From positions 5,004-13,008 of the forward strand of contig DJRK01000099.1 in NCBI GenBank assembly GCA_002440065.1: a stretch of 8,005 bases of DNA, read 5' to 3'. Shown here one piece after another: positions 7,819 to 8,005 of the stretch (positions within the stretch are counted from its first letter, which is position 1; each line of letters starts with the position of its first letter). The notes beneath the pieces were generated by a model. The model was not told the DNA's origin. It did no database searches and saw only the letters and a list, made by a program, of their open reading frames with translations. A program made the translations under genes and the position numbers. Origin of the DNA: Atopobium sp. UBA6362. Lineage in GTDB: Bacteria; Actinomycetota; Coriobacteriia; Coriobacteriales; Atopobiaceae.

Positions 7819-7966
7819 CGACAAAACTCTGACTTTTCCGACATTTGCTACGGACCATGCGAGTATCAGCCCGATTCTGGGGCACGAAACCCCAGGAAAA
7901 CGGCTCTTAGGAGTCCGAGCTACTCGCCAATCTTGTACAAAAGTCGGAAAAGTCAGAGTTTTGTCG
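7819..7966. repeat. 148-nt near-palindromic structured element (MITE-like or structured RNA)
   Basis: A perfect 24-bp inverted repeat (7819-7842 with 7943-7966; each arm contains ACTCTGACTTTTCC or its complement) is extended inward. After one mismatch come 4 bp (7844-7847/7938-7941), a one-base bulge, 3 bp (7849-7851/7935-7937), a symmetric 7x7 internal loop and 7 bp (7859-7865/7921-7927). The 55-nt apex holds two hairpins: CTGGGG/CCCCAG (7877-7882/7890-7895, extendable to 8 bp) and a 5-bp stem with a TTAG loop (7902-7915). It is AT-richer than its surroundings and encodes no convincing protein. No target-site duplication is obvious. The remaining bases to 8005 show no supportable gene. Confidence 0.8.
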
Positions 7967-8005
7967 TCGGGCGGCCGCAGAGCCGGTAGCGCGCAGAACC
8001 GTGGT

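Noticed and set aside
7807..7989. 60-codon plus-strand frame across the 148-nt element
   Set aside because: It begins in the terminator, crosses both arms of the inverted repeat and has no ribosome binding site.

Overview
The window is GC-rich and gene-dense, with compact intergenic gaps and Shine-Dalgarno-led genes. The order tilS-hpt-ftsH, a long two-domain TilS, a WalJ/YycJ-type hydrolase and overall protein character suggest a high-GC Gram-positive bacterium, most likely the class Coriobacteriia (Olsenella/Atopobiaceae-like). This taxonomic call is inference from composition and gene content, not from a marker gene.

Layout. At the left edge (1-83) two copies of a 20-nt repeat lie directly behind the stop codon of a minus-strand PLP-dependent aminotransferase (85-1266). 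Upstream of it, on the same strand, are ftsH (1362-3272, probably a TTG start), hpt (3363-3911) and tilS (4004-5509). Terminator-like hairpins follow both hpt and ftsH. tilS is divergent from walJ/yycJ (5649-6455, plus strand), and the gap between them holds a 21-nt inverted repeat. walJ converges on a small heat-shock protein gene (6610-7041, minus). Their shared 3' gap carries two abutting 23-nt GGGGTC/GACCCC palindromic units and a GC-rich stem-loop. The hsp20 gene has an AT-richer upstream region with a HAIR-like half palindrome over a possible -10 box, and a leader that can fold onto its own ribosome binding site. A plus-strand gene for an unrecognised single-pass membrane protein (7297-7719) ends at a strong bidirectional terminator. 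It is followed by a 148-nt near-palindromic element (7819-7966) of unknown nature.

How the genes fit together. tilS (tRNA-Ile lysidine synthesis), hpt (purine salvage) and ftsH (membrane AAA+ protease) form a housekeeping cluster conserved in many Gram-positives. In Bacillus subtilis TilS and HprT are reported to act together on ftsH expression. FtsH and the small heat-shock protein are both protein quality-control factors, but they are separate transcription units here. I found no clear phage, CRISPR, toxin-antitoxin or defence system. The most unusual content is non-coding: the 148-nt structured inverted repeat, two kinds of short intergenic repeats placed against stop codons, and the possible RNA thermosensor of hsp20.
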